This document shows, piece after piece, positions 35,101 through 44,917 of a stretch of 64,000 bases of DNA. Numbering within the stretch: position 1 is the stretch's first letter; each line of letters opens with the position of its first letter. The position numbers and the translations under genes were made by a program. The DNA comes from Madurella fahalii (taxonomy: Eukaryota > Ascomycota > Sordariomycetes > Sordariales), in contig CM056877.1 in NCBI GenBank assembly GCA_029876055.1, positions 124,001-188,000 on the forward strand, in the 5' to 3' direction. The notes below the pieces were generated by a model that was not told the DNA's origin, did not search any database, and saw only the letters and a program-made list of their open reading frames with translations.

Positions 35101-35522
35101 CAGCAATCTCGCTTGGAAGCGCATGAGCTGATGCTCGATTCGGAAGCAGAGGCCGAGGGATAACGAGGAATTAGGAACTTTGGCTTACCGATGATGTGCA
35201 TACACGAAGGACATGATGGTTCGACTCAAGTAATGGGAGTTATCGAGGCCGAATCGAACGGCGAACGACTTGATGATGCCGGGAAGGACCGCGAGGAACG
35301 AGTTGCGGTCTGCGTCGCGGACCTGCTCTCGAATCTGCCGACTGATGCTTTCGCAGACGTCCACAATCGCACGTCGGGCAGCATCTGGCAGATCTTCAGT
35401 TATCGCCGAGAGCACCGTCATAGCATCTTCGTTGCGAACCAGATCCGCTTTTTCGAGTTCATTGGCACCTGGACAAGGGCCTGTCGGCTGACCAGCTCCG
35501 CCGAGCAATACCCCGAGTCGGT
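32103..35522 (-). pseudogene. Fungal C2H2-type zinc-finger protein gene interrupted by a frameshift
   Basis: Read from 35522 downward. The first exon seen (35522-35189) holds NSFLAVLPGIIKSFAVRFG and TIMSFVYAHHR, a helical module common at the N-terminus of such fungal proteins. The intron 35188-35112 joins it to EIAAMLKSLIFGDEDDG. A further in-frame intron at 34461-34384 is likely. The C-terminus has the family zinc-finger block: LACPFWKLDPVKHRHC, VKQHLTRKHTPEYYCERCKA. At about 32836-32850 the frame is lost: after CERCKAI the reading ends at NNRAS-stop, while the +1 frame continues as QDKQSHEYHLQQPCVLDP and LDGITHQQ, then WFVIWDGLFPGRPRPSSAYL, down to a TGA at 32103-32105. One T appears to be missing (ATC TCC where ATC TTC is expected). 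Either the gene is broken or the base call is wrong. The function of the family is not established. Confidence 0.65.
34384..34461 (-). other. Likely 78-nt intron, multiple of three and free of stop codons
   Basis: On the minus strand the segment starts GTAAGT, has TACTGAC near its 3' end and stops at CATTAG. Those are strong fungal donor, branch and acceptor signals. It sits inside an uninterrupted ORF, so both spliced (NLG/TRSPTG) and unspliced forms keep frame. RNA evidence would be needed to choose. Confidence 0.65.
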
Positions 35523-35585
35523 CTGTAAAGCATCAGAGTCGCCTTCATCTTTTGTCTGCATGCCACAAGTGATTAGACGTCTCAC

Positions 35586-35968
35586 TTGAATTTCGTCATG
35601 TTTTCGACTATGCTGATTGAGTGAAAGAGTTTTTGCACACCCACCCGGACGGGACTCGCGATCTCTTTTCCCTTGGCACGGATCAGTTGAGATGACAACC
35701 TCCCCATAGCATCCAAATGATCCTGTGCTCTCTCGAGTGCATATTCATTAATCAAGTCGTTAGGCTGACGGAGACCCTGAATAATCGCCTTGAAAGCTGC
35801 CATGTGACAGCCCCAAAGAACATATGCGTGTGAGTCATTGGCGTTCGGGGCGTTGAAACTGGGAGGAATTGTTTCGTTGCGACTGAATTGGGGAGCATAA
35901 CGAGGGCGCCCGCGCCAGCTCGAACCCGGGAGCATGTCTTCTTTCCTGGGTAACGCAGGCGGGTCCAT
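35586..35968 (-). CDS. Candidate N-terminal exon of the C2H2 gene, or a separate small gene
   Basis: An ATG-initiated segment of about 128 codons beginning MDPPALPRKEDMLPGSSWRG and continuing LWGCHMAAFKAIIQGLRQP and VGVQKLFHSISIVENMTKF. It ends at a good donor, AA/GTGAGA. The natural acceptor TTTACAG (35523) would bring in the next segment one base out of frame. The joined model therefore needs another donor, such as GTGGGT after the SPVR codons paired with a later acceptor, or a further indel. I do not recognise the domain. Position and strand suggest it is the first exon of the neighbouring disrupted gene. Confidence 0.4.
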
Positions 35969-38900
35969 TGTGTCAATCTGAGGTCGGCGGGCCTACTGGT
36001 TCTGTAAACCCTTTTTGTCAGGTATGAGGGTTGGCAACTTGGCGAACCCGGCTGGAGATATTTCGTTAAGTCACATGAATTGCATGCAATTGATGGACAC
36101 CGTGAAGTGTTATCCGTATTGACTACGAGGCCCATTTCGCAGTAGTTTCTACCATGCCGAGGGGTTGGGCTCTGATGAACGTGAGCCTCGTTGGGCGCGA
36201 CTCCTATTCTGGGCATCAGGCCACGACAAGTCTCGTGTGGCCTGCGCCAATCACATCAATTGTCGAAGGCAGATCCGATGGAAGTTTCGTCCGTCCGTGG
36301 TTTGGTGTGGGGGTCGACATGCTGTGCTTGTCCTTTGCAGGAAATTATTGCAGTCATCATGCATGAGCTGTACAGTACCCCTTGGATCCAAGGAACCGGC
36401 AAACCCTGAGCAAATTCGATGGCAATCCCGTCAACGGGAGTACATAGGAAGAGGATAAGGTTCTTAGCAGAAGTATAGCCCTTACAATTACGCCAGGAAC
36501 CCAAGCACGTTACCCGTATCATGTTGTTCGCGATGAGCAACCAGGAAACGCTCCCCGTATGCCTAAGGGGCCCATCTGCCTGATCCAACTGTGATTGGCT
36601 CAGATGGCGCCGACGAATTCTGACTCGATCAGAACCAATGACGGGGCACCTACACAAGTGTGCTGAAGAATTCCAGGTGTTTTTTAGTGCGGAACAAGTA
36701 TATCCGCCATCTTGGGAGTTAGTCTTCGAGGCGCTTTTAGTTAACATGGACGGTTTGGTGTAATCTAAGAATCCACCTCAGAACACCAAGTTGAGGATTG
36801 CTTTGTATATAAATGCTCGTAAACGTCGGAGTCTTTGGATGCAATGGTTTATCCCAACCCAGACAGAAACTCATCAACAAGGGCACCAACAAGGAAAAAG
36901 AAAAAAGAGCAAAACTGCAAGCTCTTTTTCGATCCAAGAAACCTAATTAGTTTACCATGTCAGCGAAATCGAATTCGCCGGCCTCGTTCTCCGAAGAATG
37001 CGGGTCAGTCGTTCCAATTAAATCGCTAAAACCATATTAAGTCTAATGATTATTGGGTACCCCAACCTTAGAACTGGGGGAAGACCCCAGCAAGCCTATA
37101 TCCTCGACCGATATCTTTCAGGGGACTCGACAATATCGGAGCGAATTCAAGCCTTGGCATGTACGGGAAACGGCGAAGGAAAGGAACACTCCGTAGCCGT
37201 CACAGTCTCGGAAAGGAGGAAGGAGATGGGGAAGCGACTATACATCTGGCAAGCCTCTTGGGATCAGGCGGGCAACAAGGGAAATGCTGTATAATGAGGT
37301 AGTGTTGAGTGGAACCCTGGCCTTTGAATTCTTCCAGCATATGGCAAGCACCCTCCCTTGACTTGTCTGGTTTACTGGTTGTTAGCAATCCAAATGGTTA
37401 TCACACGCAGCTTTGCCTTAGCTTTGCCAACGGTGTTGAGGACCGTCGCGACCACTCGTCTATGGGCATTTAATAAAAATGACACCGTAATCCGCTCTGT
37501 TTCCATCGGAGAGACGGCGCGAGGTTTTGTAGTCGATTTAACATTTGGCCGTGCGAACATCATAGTCGGGGGTGTCAAAGATGTACAGAAGTTGGAGTCT
37601 TTGCGTTGCCAATGTCGGTAGCATATCAAAGAGTCTGAACGAATCGTTTTCTCTAGAATGCGTGTCAGGGTCCGTTAGTTGAGTCCAAACCAGCGGGATC
37701 TCCAACACCACCACCCAGGAAGTTGGCCTAGTCTAACGCGGTAGCTCAAAACCGAAGTCAATAGCCTCGCCTGTCTTTACAATGATGTATCCCATGTTAA
37801 ATCGCTTGTGCTTTCTTTATTTCACTGCATCGTGATTCCAGGCTCGAAGCGCACGATGGAACAAGACGGACTACTGATAACTCTCTCCACCATAATTGAC
37901 CGCATTTCCCGACGTAACGAAAAATACGTGTCCAATCGATGTCTGCCAATATTAGAAATGGTGGGACAAAGCGATTATGCGTGTTCATTGCCCCGCTGAA
38001 TCATGTATTCGGCCGCCTTCAGCCCAACATCTATGTGGCGCATAACGCTCTCAGTCCGAACACGTCATCGTCAACAAGCGCGGAATGTCACTCTTGGTTG
38101 ACTTTGGCCTATGCTGGTCGCTAGACAAGTTCACGGATGATTCAATGCGCGAACTAGATCGTGCGGGCCGCAGTAACGGAGCCTGAAAATTGTGGCCGAC
38201 TGCGCCGGCAAGACATCGTAATGTTAAAAGGGATGTATAACTCTAATGACATAGTCATCATTGGCAGTATGTAGGAGTTTTAAGGTTAATAAGTATCAAA
38301 GTCAGTCGACTGGTTAATTGCTTCCAACGGGGCGCTGTGTCGAACCCCTTACGGTGTTGATACGGGGTAACACTAGGTTTGTGTTTTGGTAATGCACGGC
38401 AAACGAGAAGAATCACATATACAGTACCTGACTGCGAATATATACTCTCCGTAGCTGCAGGCTGGTAGTCGGGAGTGGAACTGCAACCAACAACCGGAAT
38501 CGAACGGGGCCATGCAGCAAAAGACCAAATGGAATCTCGTCAATGGGCAGGCTTGTCGGTGCTCGATCGCTGCGATGGATGAGTGCATATGGGCTCTTGC
38601 TCGCTCTGCCTTGCACAATGCTCCATCAAATTCTACCATGGCATTGCAAAGAGGCCGGCTTATTGGCTCCCCACTGCCATCCGGGTAGATGGAGGGTCTA
38701 GATGTCGACTCATTGGCAACCGAAGCGGTTGCGACAGCTCCTCTTCCATTCAAACTTTCCATCTACTTTCTGCACTTTTGATGGATGCAACCTCAAAGCC
38801 GGTGATTGGCGCACTCGGAGTCAGGGAGGAGCGGGCTGGGCCCTCGGCTATTGCGGTTCCAATTGTCGGGCATACATGCAGCCCAAAGAAGCAACAGGCC

Positions 38901-39030
38901 GTTGTTTGATGGAGGGTTCCATCACCAAGTCTGAAATATTTCCGAGCGTTTGCCTCTTTCTTTCCATTCTGCGACTGTTTGTCTTACTTTACCCTATCTA
39001 CCGACAGACACAACCGTCTGACTCCGTATA
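35969..39030. other. Gene-poor, partly AT-rich region
   Basis: Three kilobases without an intact gene. The base composition falls noticeably at about 36.7-38.4 kb. It contains the kinase relic described separately. The last 500 bp are presumably the promoter of the BTB gene. No terminal repeats or transposase-like ORFs were recognised. Confidence 0.5.
37939..38185 (+). pseudogene. Relic resembling a protein kinase (FunK1-like catalytic loop and DFG segment)
   Basis: Two overlapping frames carry pieces of one kinase-like stretch. The first reads VFGRLQPNIYVAHNALSPN, reminiscent of the catalytic loop H-R-D-I-S-P-N-N with the Asp replaced by Ala. After a one-base slip the other frame reads VIVNKRGMSLLVDFGLCW and SLDKFTDDSMREL, reminiscent of the DFG region. 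Stops lie on both sides and no start is convincing. A segment at about 37420-37620 (RLWAFNKNDTVIRSVSIGE) might be an earlier part of the same gene. This reads as a decayed kinase fragment; the family name is a tentative match from memory of FunK1 motifs. Confidence 0.35.
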
Positions 39031-40515
39031 ATGGGTCCTTCTACTACTTTCCGAGAGGAGGAGACGCCTGCCGCTTACTGGGCCGGTGGCGACGGGCAGG
39101 GCGTGCGCGTCGGAGACGATGTCTCGTAAGTGGCAGACTCGAGTTCTTAAATTGGATTCCGTGACCAACACACTAACCCGCTTTTCACCCAGGCCATTCG
39201 CGAGTCGTGTGGTCGAACTCCAGTTTGGAAGCGGGTTTCCCCTCACTGTCCACCAAGCTTTTATCCTACGGAGCCCCAAGCTGGCCCTCCTCTGTGGGCC
39301 CTCGACAAAAACCATCCGACTATGCGACGTCTCGGGCAACGCTGGCCACGCTCTGGTCCAGTACCTTTACACTGACAGTCTTGAAACACTGGACTGTGTC
39401 GGGGCTGCCTGCACGGTAAACCGAGAGTTGGCCCGGCTCAAGACGACGTTCGAAGCGTATTCAGTGGCTCGCACATATGGGCTTGAGGGACTCGAAGAGT
39501 TGGCCAGGGCTCAGATCGAGCTCCTCGCTGCACAGTTTGACCCCTTCACTCTGATTGATGTCGTCAAGGAGACGTACCCCACGCCCATCGGAGATGACGC
39601 GTGGTTCCCGCAGTATATTCGGTCGCGCATTAAGGCTGCGTTCAGGAACCCGTCGACCCTCCTAAGAGCCGAGTGGCCACCCGACTTCAGCAGTGGCGCA
39701 TCTGTTGTCAAGGTCCTCCTCGGGTGCGTTCTCGAAGTCTATGTCGACATGCTCGAATCACTTTCGGGAGGAGACGGGGTTGCCATTGATCCGCCAACTC
39801 CTGTTACAGACGGGTCCTTCGAGCAGGTGATCCGCGGCTCTACCGTCAAGGCCAAGGACCATGTCGATATGCCTGACGGACAGCTGCCGGAGCACACCTC
39901 ACATCCTGGTCGCCTATACACACCCCTGATTGACCGCCGTTTCCCTGAGGAAAAGGTTGACAGCTGCACTGGTGCCTGCGAGCCCGCACTGGATTCCGAA
40001 ACTCATGCGGCGCAACGATCCCCGGTCAGCATGGCCGAGTCAGTCTACCAGCTTGCGCCAGAGCCGTCAGTTCAGCAACTCCGAGAGTTCTTTACCAAGC
40101 TGATGGAGAGGCGCAGACCCGAACCGGTAACCGAAGCCGCGCCAGTCGTTGAGCTGACTCCTGAGACAACCCGTGAGCCAGTTGTTGACACAAATTTTGG
40201 ACCGGAGCCCAACACAGACAGCACACCGCAGGCTGGAGATTCCCAGGGCGTAAGGGGCGTGCGAACGAGAAAGGGCAAGGTCAGAAATGCTCTTCATCCG
40301 TGGCGTTTGCAGCACGGGAGTCTGATGTAATCCGAAGCTAACATCCGATCGAAAAGAAGAAGCGGAGGGTCAATGCCATCACCCTAGCCTCAGCAAGGCC
40401 TAGTCTCGATCCTGCACCTGCACCTGCACCTGCACCTGCGTCTGCACTTGAGCCCGAGATCAAGTGGGAACCGGAGTCGCCGAAAACGGTGTGGGACCGG
40501 GAACCGGAACCGGAA

Positions 40516-40547
<32 letters not shown>

Positions 40548-40902
40548 AGAACCAGTGGAAACAGTATGCGAACCTGAACCTGAACCCGAACCAGAACCCG
40601 AACCAAAAGCGGAGCTCACGGACGGCGGCATCTGGGCCTGTTCGGTGATCAGTAAAAACAAAAAGAAGAAAGTAAAATCAGCGGATGAAGCTATGCATGA
40701 CCCCCAGGCCGAGCCCGAACCGGAGCCCGTGTCTGGGCTCGAGCTTGGGCCCGAGCTAGGGCCTGAGCCTGAGCCTGAGCCTGCGCTTGAGTCCGTGCCG
40801 GAGCCCGAGCCCGAGCCTACAGTTTTGACGACGCTGGAACGGGATCCCTGGAATTTCTGGGGGGCACGAAGGTCCCCGACGTCACCAAGGGTGAGTTTCT
40901 GA
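39031..40902 (+). CDS. BTB/POZ-domain protein with Glu-Pro repeat tail
   Basis: Three exons: 39031-39125, 39193-40249, 40357-40902, with introns of 67 and 107 nt. The product is 565 residues. The BTB fold runs from about residue 33 to 140: VVELQFGSGFPLTVHQAFIL, SPKLALLCG, then HALVQYLYTDSLETLDC, and a helical YSVARTYGLEGLEELARAQI that resembles the post-BTB region. BTB proteins commonly dimerise and can serve as cullin-3 adaptors; no partner domain is seen here. The last exon is low complexity: AP repeats, long Glu-Pro runs, then KNKKKKKVKS and the motif DPWNFWG near the end. The second intron has GTAAGG, GCTAAC and AAAAG signals; without it the protein would end at 40330. A GTGAGT at 40891 could allow a further 3' exon, but the sequence beyond is not convincing. 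Confidence 0.8.
40405..40815 (+). repeat. Hexanucleotide repeats coding Ala-Pro and Glu-Pro runs
   Basis: Within the last exon of the BTB gene. Units of GCACCT type lie at about 40411-40440, CCGGAA/CCGGAG type at about 40499-40555, and interrupted Glu-Pro codon pairs at about 40572-40608 and 40708-40815. All units are six bases, so length changes keep the frame. Confidence 0.85.
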
Positions 40903-41385
40903 GAAGAAGTCGTCAAGTAGCGCCTCCGAATTCTGCTCCTGTGCGTTCCGGTTTGGTGCAGTTGATTTTCAGGGATGAACGGGTTGAGCTTAAAACGGCT
41001 TGGAGCGAAAAGTGTTGCTCCCTTCCAGGAGTACACGCTATGAGTTTACGAGAGATCGATTTTTCTTGCCCCTGTGTCATAAACAGCGAACATCCCGTGA
41101 CTCATCATGATCGAACGCAATCTTATTTTGCAGTAGCAGCCCTTGGCAGCGTTGGAGGGGAAGAGCCCGGCTCTGAGGTATCTAAGTAGAAACTTGCGAA
41201 AAAAAAAAAAAAAAAAAAGAAAAAAAAAACAGAAAGGGAGACAACGGAACCAAGTTTAGCAACTGCAGTTTGAACTTTTGGAACAACACTGCTGAATCCG
41301 CCCATACGGTACCATGTGCCAAATACCACTCCGCAAACACCGAGCCAACGCTGAAGAGGACGATAGGGAAGTAACGTGACGTCTA
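40903..41385. other. Convergent intergenic region with A-rich tract
   Basis: Lies between the ends of the BTB gene and the Pth11-like gene. It contains A20-G-A10 at 41199-41229. No gene is supported. Confidence 0.5.
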
Positions 41386-42787
41386 CTACAGACTGCCCTT
41401 CTCGCCGGGCTCTTTGGGCTTGAGATCGCTCGACGCTTGGCTCGATTGATCGGGAGGAATACCGTTCCCGTCGAAGTGTACGCGGACGTCGGTGGTCCGC
41501 ATAATGCCGTTATACGTCATGATCTCTTCCTCCGAACCGCTAGGGCTGACACTCCGGCACTCGGCGTGGCCCGTCTTGATGCCCCGTAGGTTCTTGAGAG
41601 GGATACTGCCGTGCCGACTGACGGAATCTCGGCCGCCGTGGCGCACCGCACTATTATTACCGCCACCGCCACCGATAGTCGCGACTGAGTTGGGGCCGGT
41701 AAAGTAACGCGAGCTGGGGTTGGGAGTGTACTTGTTGGCGCCGTAGCGGTCGGTGCTACCGCCGAACAGGGTTGGCATCCAGCTGCGGAACAGGGGACGG
41801 AGAGCAGGACCCGACGCCGAAACGATAGCAACGTTAGCTTCGACGACACTGAGTGTGACTGTGATGTCGTAGAAGGGGTCCTTGTCGGGCTGTGGGACGT
41901 AGAAGAGCTTGTAGACGCCAACGAGGCGGACGATAGCGATGATGGTGACTCTGTAGAAGAGGGCGTGTTAGCTTGACGTCCGGCTCGTTCCGTGTTTCGT
42001 GGCATGGGATCACTCACGCAATACCGAGCATGAAGATGCCAAGCACTGCAACCTTGGCAGCCTTGGGCATCTTGAGCCCGAGAAAGATCCAAAAGGGGAG
42101 GGCGATGACGAGAATGTCGGTAAAGATGGTCAGGCACGAGATGATGACGTGGAACGAGTTGTCGATGCACTTGGTGTCGGGATCGGTCTTGAGGGCAAAG
42201 TCCCAGTTGGCGGCGATGGGTAGGCACTGCAACAGGGCGACTAGGAAGATGGCGATGGCCTGCAGGGCGTTGAATGCGTTTAGGCCGTGAATAGCCAGTT
42301 TGACGCCGGGCTTCTGGCCGCCCAACCGGAGCAGGAAAACCAGCACCGAGGCTTTAACGAAGGCTAGAATGGGATTGTAGAAGAGCTGTGCTAGGAAGAA
42401 CCACCACATCCCAGGCGCCATGTCGAAACTGGGTGCATATATTTGCACATCTTCCGCCCGCCAGCCAAAATACCCCAGCTTAATATCTGCGTCGCCGACG
42501 CGGTTAGTAAAGCCGCGGACGGGTTTGGTGTTGACGGGGAAGTGGCGGCGCCGCTTACACATGTAGAATGGCCCGATCATCATAAGCGAAAAGATCATGG
42601 CGCAGGTAACCAAGTAGTCGTCTAGACCCCATTGTCGCGTCTTTAGCCTGGTGTACACCCTCAGGCTGTAAACGACAAAGGCCAGCGCCGTGAAGAAGAA
42701 GATGACGAAGAGGGCGGCCTGCTGCAAAGGCGGCGTCGGGATGTCGAGGACACTCCCATGCTCAGGACGGCGAGGTAGAATGGCCAT
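41386..42787 (-). CDS. Pth11-like integral membrane protein (rhodopsin-domain family)
   Basis: Three exons on the minus strand: 42787-42559, 42486-42018, 41950-41386, with introns of 72 and 67 nt. The product is 420 residues. Seven hydrophobic segments are visible, beginning AALFVIFFFTALAFVVYSLR, followed by the family signature RQWGLDDYLVTCAM, then FYNPILAFVKASVLVFLLRL, AIAIFLVALLQCLPIAANW with a CIDN loop, and ILVIALPFWIFLGLKM. The C-tail is long (about 130 aa), hydrophilic and Ser/Gly-rich, as in many members. These proteins are thought to be GPCR-like sensors, with ligands largely unknown. The first intron (GTAAGC...TACTAAC...GCAG) has no stop in frame, so an unspliced reading is open but would insert a basic stretch (KRRRHFPVN) after the second membrane helix. 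Confidence 0.85.
42487..42558 (-). other. 72-nt intron of the Pth11-like gene, in frame and without stops
   Basis: Donor GTAAGC, branch TACTAAC and acceptor GCAG. Removing it restores FYMYIKLGYFGWR across the membrane segment, which fits the family. Retention would add 24 residues and keep the frame. Confidence 0.75.
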
Positions 42788-44917
42788 TGAAGGCTTCTAA
42801 ATCAGTAGAGGCTCGATCGACGTGGGACGCTGAGAGCGCGGGGGTGGCCTGGCGATCGGCACAGGTGTGGAGGGATGATCGAGATCGAGAAAGAGATCGG
42901 CACAGTCTGGGGTTGATGAAGAGAAAGACATTCAAGTTTCGTGTACCGTACTCTAAGTACGTATAAAGTCTCTAGTAGTGCCTACCTGGGCTTCAACGCC
43001 CGAAAGTGCCAGCACGAGTACATGCGACCAGCTCGCTTCGAAAGACAAGCCAAGCTGCAAAGTTTCAACTTGGACATCAAAGCGGACAGACCAGAATTTG
43101 GGCATAGTCCCACATTTGGGACTTCCTTAGGTTCCCCGAGATCTCTTTCCTTGCCATGCCTCCACTCCATCCTTGCATTCCTGGGTGCCCCCCCGGTGTG
43201 GATGAGTCCACAATCGAAGAGTTGACCAGTCGGTTCACTGCGCAATAATCAAATTCTGCAAAGCCAAAAGCGAAGAGGAACGACGGTTAATGAGCGAAAT
43301 GATCCTTGTTCTGTACGTTCCTGGAATAGTTGGGTTTCGGAAGCGGGGAGTGTCCAGTGGAGCCTCCTGGTTTTGAGGTGTTTTCCTTTCTTCTTTTCTC
43401 CATCACGGTCGGAGCATCCCCCATCCGACTAGGCTATGCAGAATGAGGGCAAGTCTATCGGCGGCGAAGTCTGGAGAATGCTGCCTGGTGGTGACCTGAT
43501 GTCGACATCGAGGAGCCGACATCCGAGCGCCCAGGGTTTTGACAAAGACGAGTACTACCATAACACCGACAACGGCAATTCGGGCTGCAGATCTCAAGGC
43601 TAAGAGTAGCGGCCTTCTGCGTTGAAGTGCGTCTGGAAGCGGACACTTCAATTTCGCCACACGGACGATATAATATACCGTCCGGACAGGGAATGCGTGT
43701 CGAAGCGCACAGAACGACCCGTAACAGGTGGGCACCCTGGGCTTGGCCTAGGCCGCGAGGACCAGCACAAGCGACACGGTGCCCTATCGGACTCTCCGTT
43801 TGTTGCCCCGCTAAAACGCCGGTTCACGGACGCTAAGCCAAGCAAGGGTGATACCTGTAGTTTCTTCGTCCATTGTTGAAGGGGTGACGACAAGCGTCAA
43901 CGGGGTGAAATCAGCAATGCCAAAACCTAGCCCGGTTCTTTGAGTCGCGATGTCCAGCACTGTCTAGCGTTGGGATGGCACGGCAGTTATACGATACGGC
44001 CCGCATGGGTGGAAAGTAAGGTACCGACACAGGTTGGCCCAGAGTCGTGGGACTGCCAAGGGCTCGAGCCGCATGAGTTGGGTGAGCCATCCAATGCGTC
44101 GGGGCGGCTACCCATGGCTCAGGATGCAAGTCATGGGGGAAAAAGGGGCGCCGCAGGGGGGAGGTGCTGACAAGAAGGTGATAACAAATCAATACTACCT
44201 AACCACATGTCTGTAAACAGCAGTGACTCCTGAGCGTTCGAGGGTTTCTCTGGGGACGCATTGGCCCTAGAAATTACCTAGCATGATAAGAAGGGACCGT
44301 CTGAACCCATCGACCTTCTCGCAGAAATGCCACCACAGCCGAGCCGTACATTGTCCTCGTGTTCTTCTATAGTAGAGCTGCCCTGCAGCGGTCCCGCAAC
44401 GAGATGATTTGCCAAGCTCGAGGCGTGGAGAATTCTGGACCCCTCCAGCATCGAACGAGGTTCTTCGACCCCGAATGGAATCCATGCGCTGGACCATTTT
44501 TGCCCTGTCCTCACCCTTGTAAAATAAAGGGCAGACAAACATGACCAGAGGCACCGGGCAGGCAATATCAAATGTTACACGAGATGGCTGGCGCAAGCTC
44601 TAAGCTGGGCGATTGGCAGATGCAGATCAGGTAGTCTGCGGTCTGCTACTTGCTCTGGTCATCTTTTACAAAGCCTCCTAGCGATGAGATGCCCCACATG
44701 AAGCCGACATTATTGCTTTGCCGGACCCTCCCAGGGACACCCAGAGGGATGGCACAGCCCGCGTCTGGCCTGGGATGCTGATTGGCAGCTCGGCAAGTGA
44801 ACCGAGCTCTTCTGGGCGGGAATACTACATAACCATGCCGCCGTCGCGGGGTCAAGAGCGTGGCTGTCTCTTCATTTCTCCAGTTCGACAGGCCCCTCGT
44901 TAATCTTGTCGATCGCC
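42788..44917. other. Divergent intergenic region, 2.1 kb
   Basis: Upstream of both the minus-strand Pth11-like gene and the plus-strand FAD-linked oxidoreductase. The ORFs here are short and overlap in opposite frames; no motif is seen. Confidence 0.5.

Noticed and set aside
40891..41189. Further 3' exon of the BTB gene after GTGAGT at 40891
   Set aside because: The downstream frame is open but unlike coding sequence of the family; a stop at 40902 is simpler.
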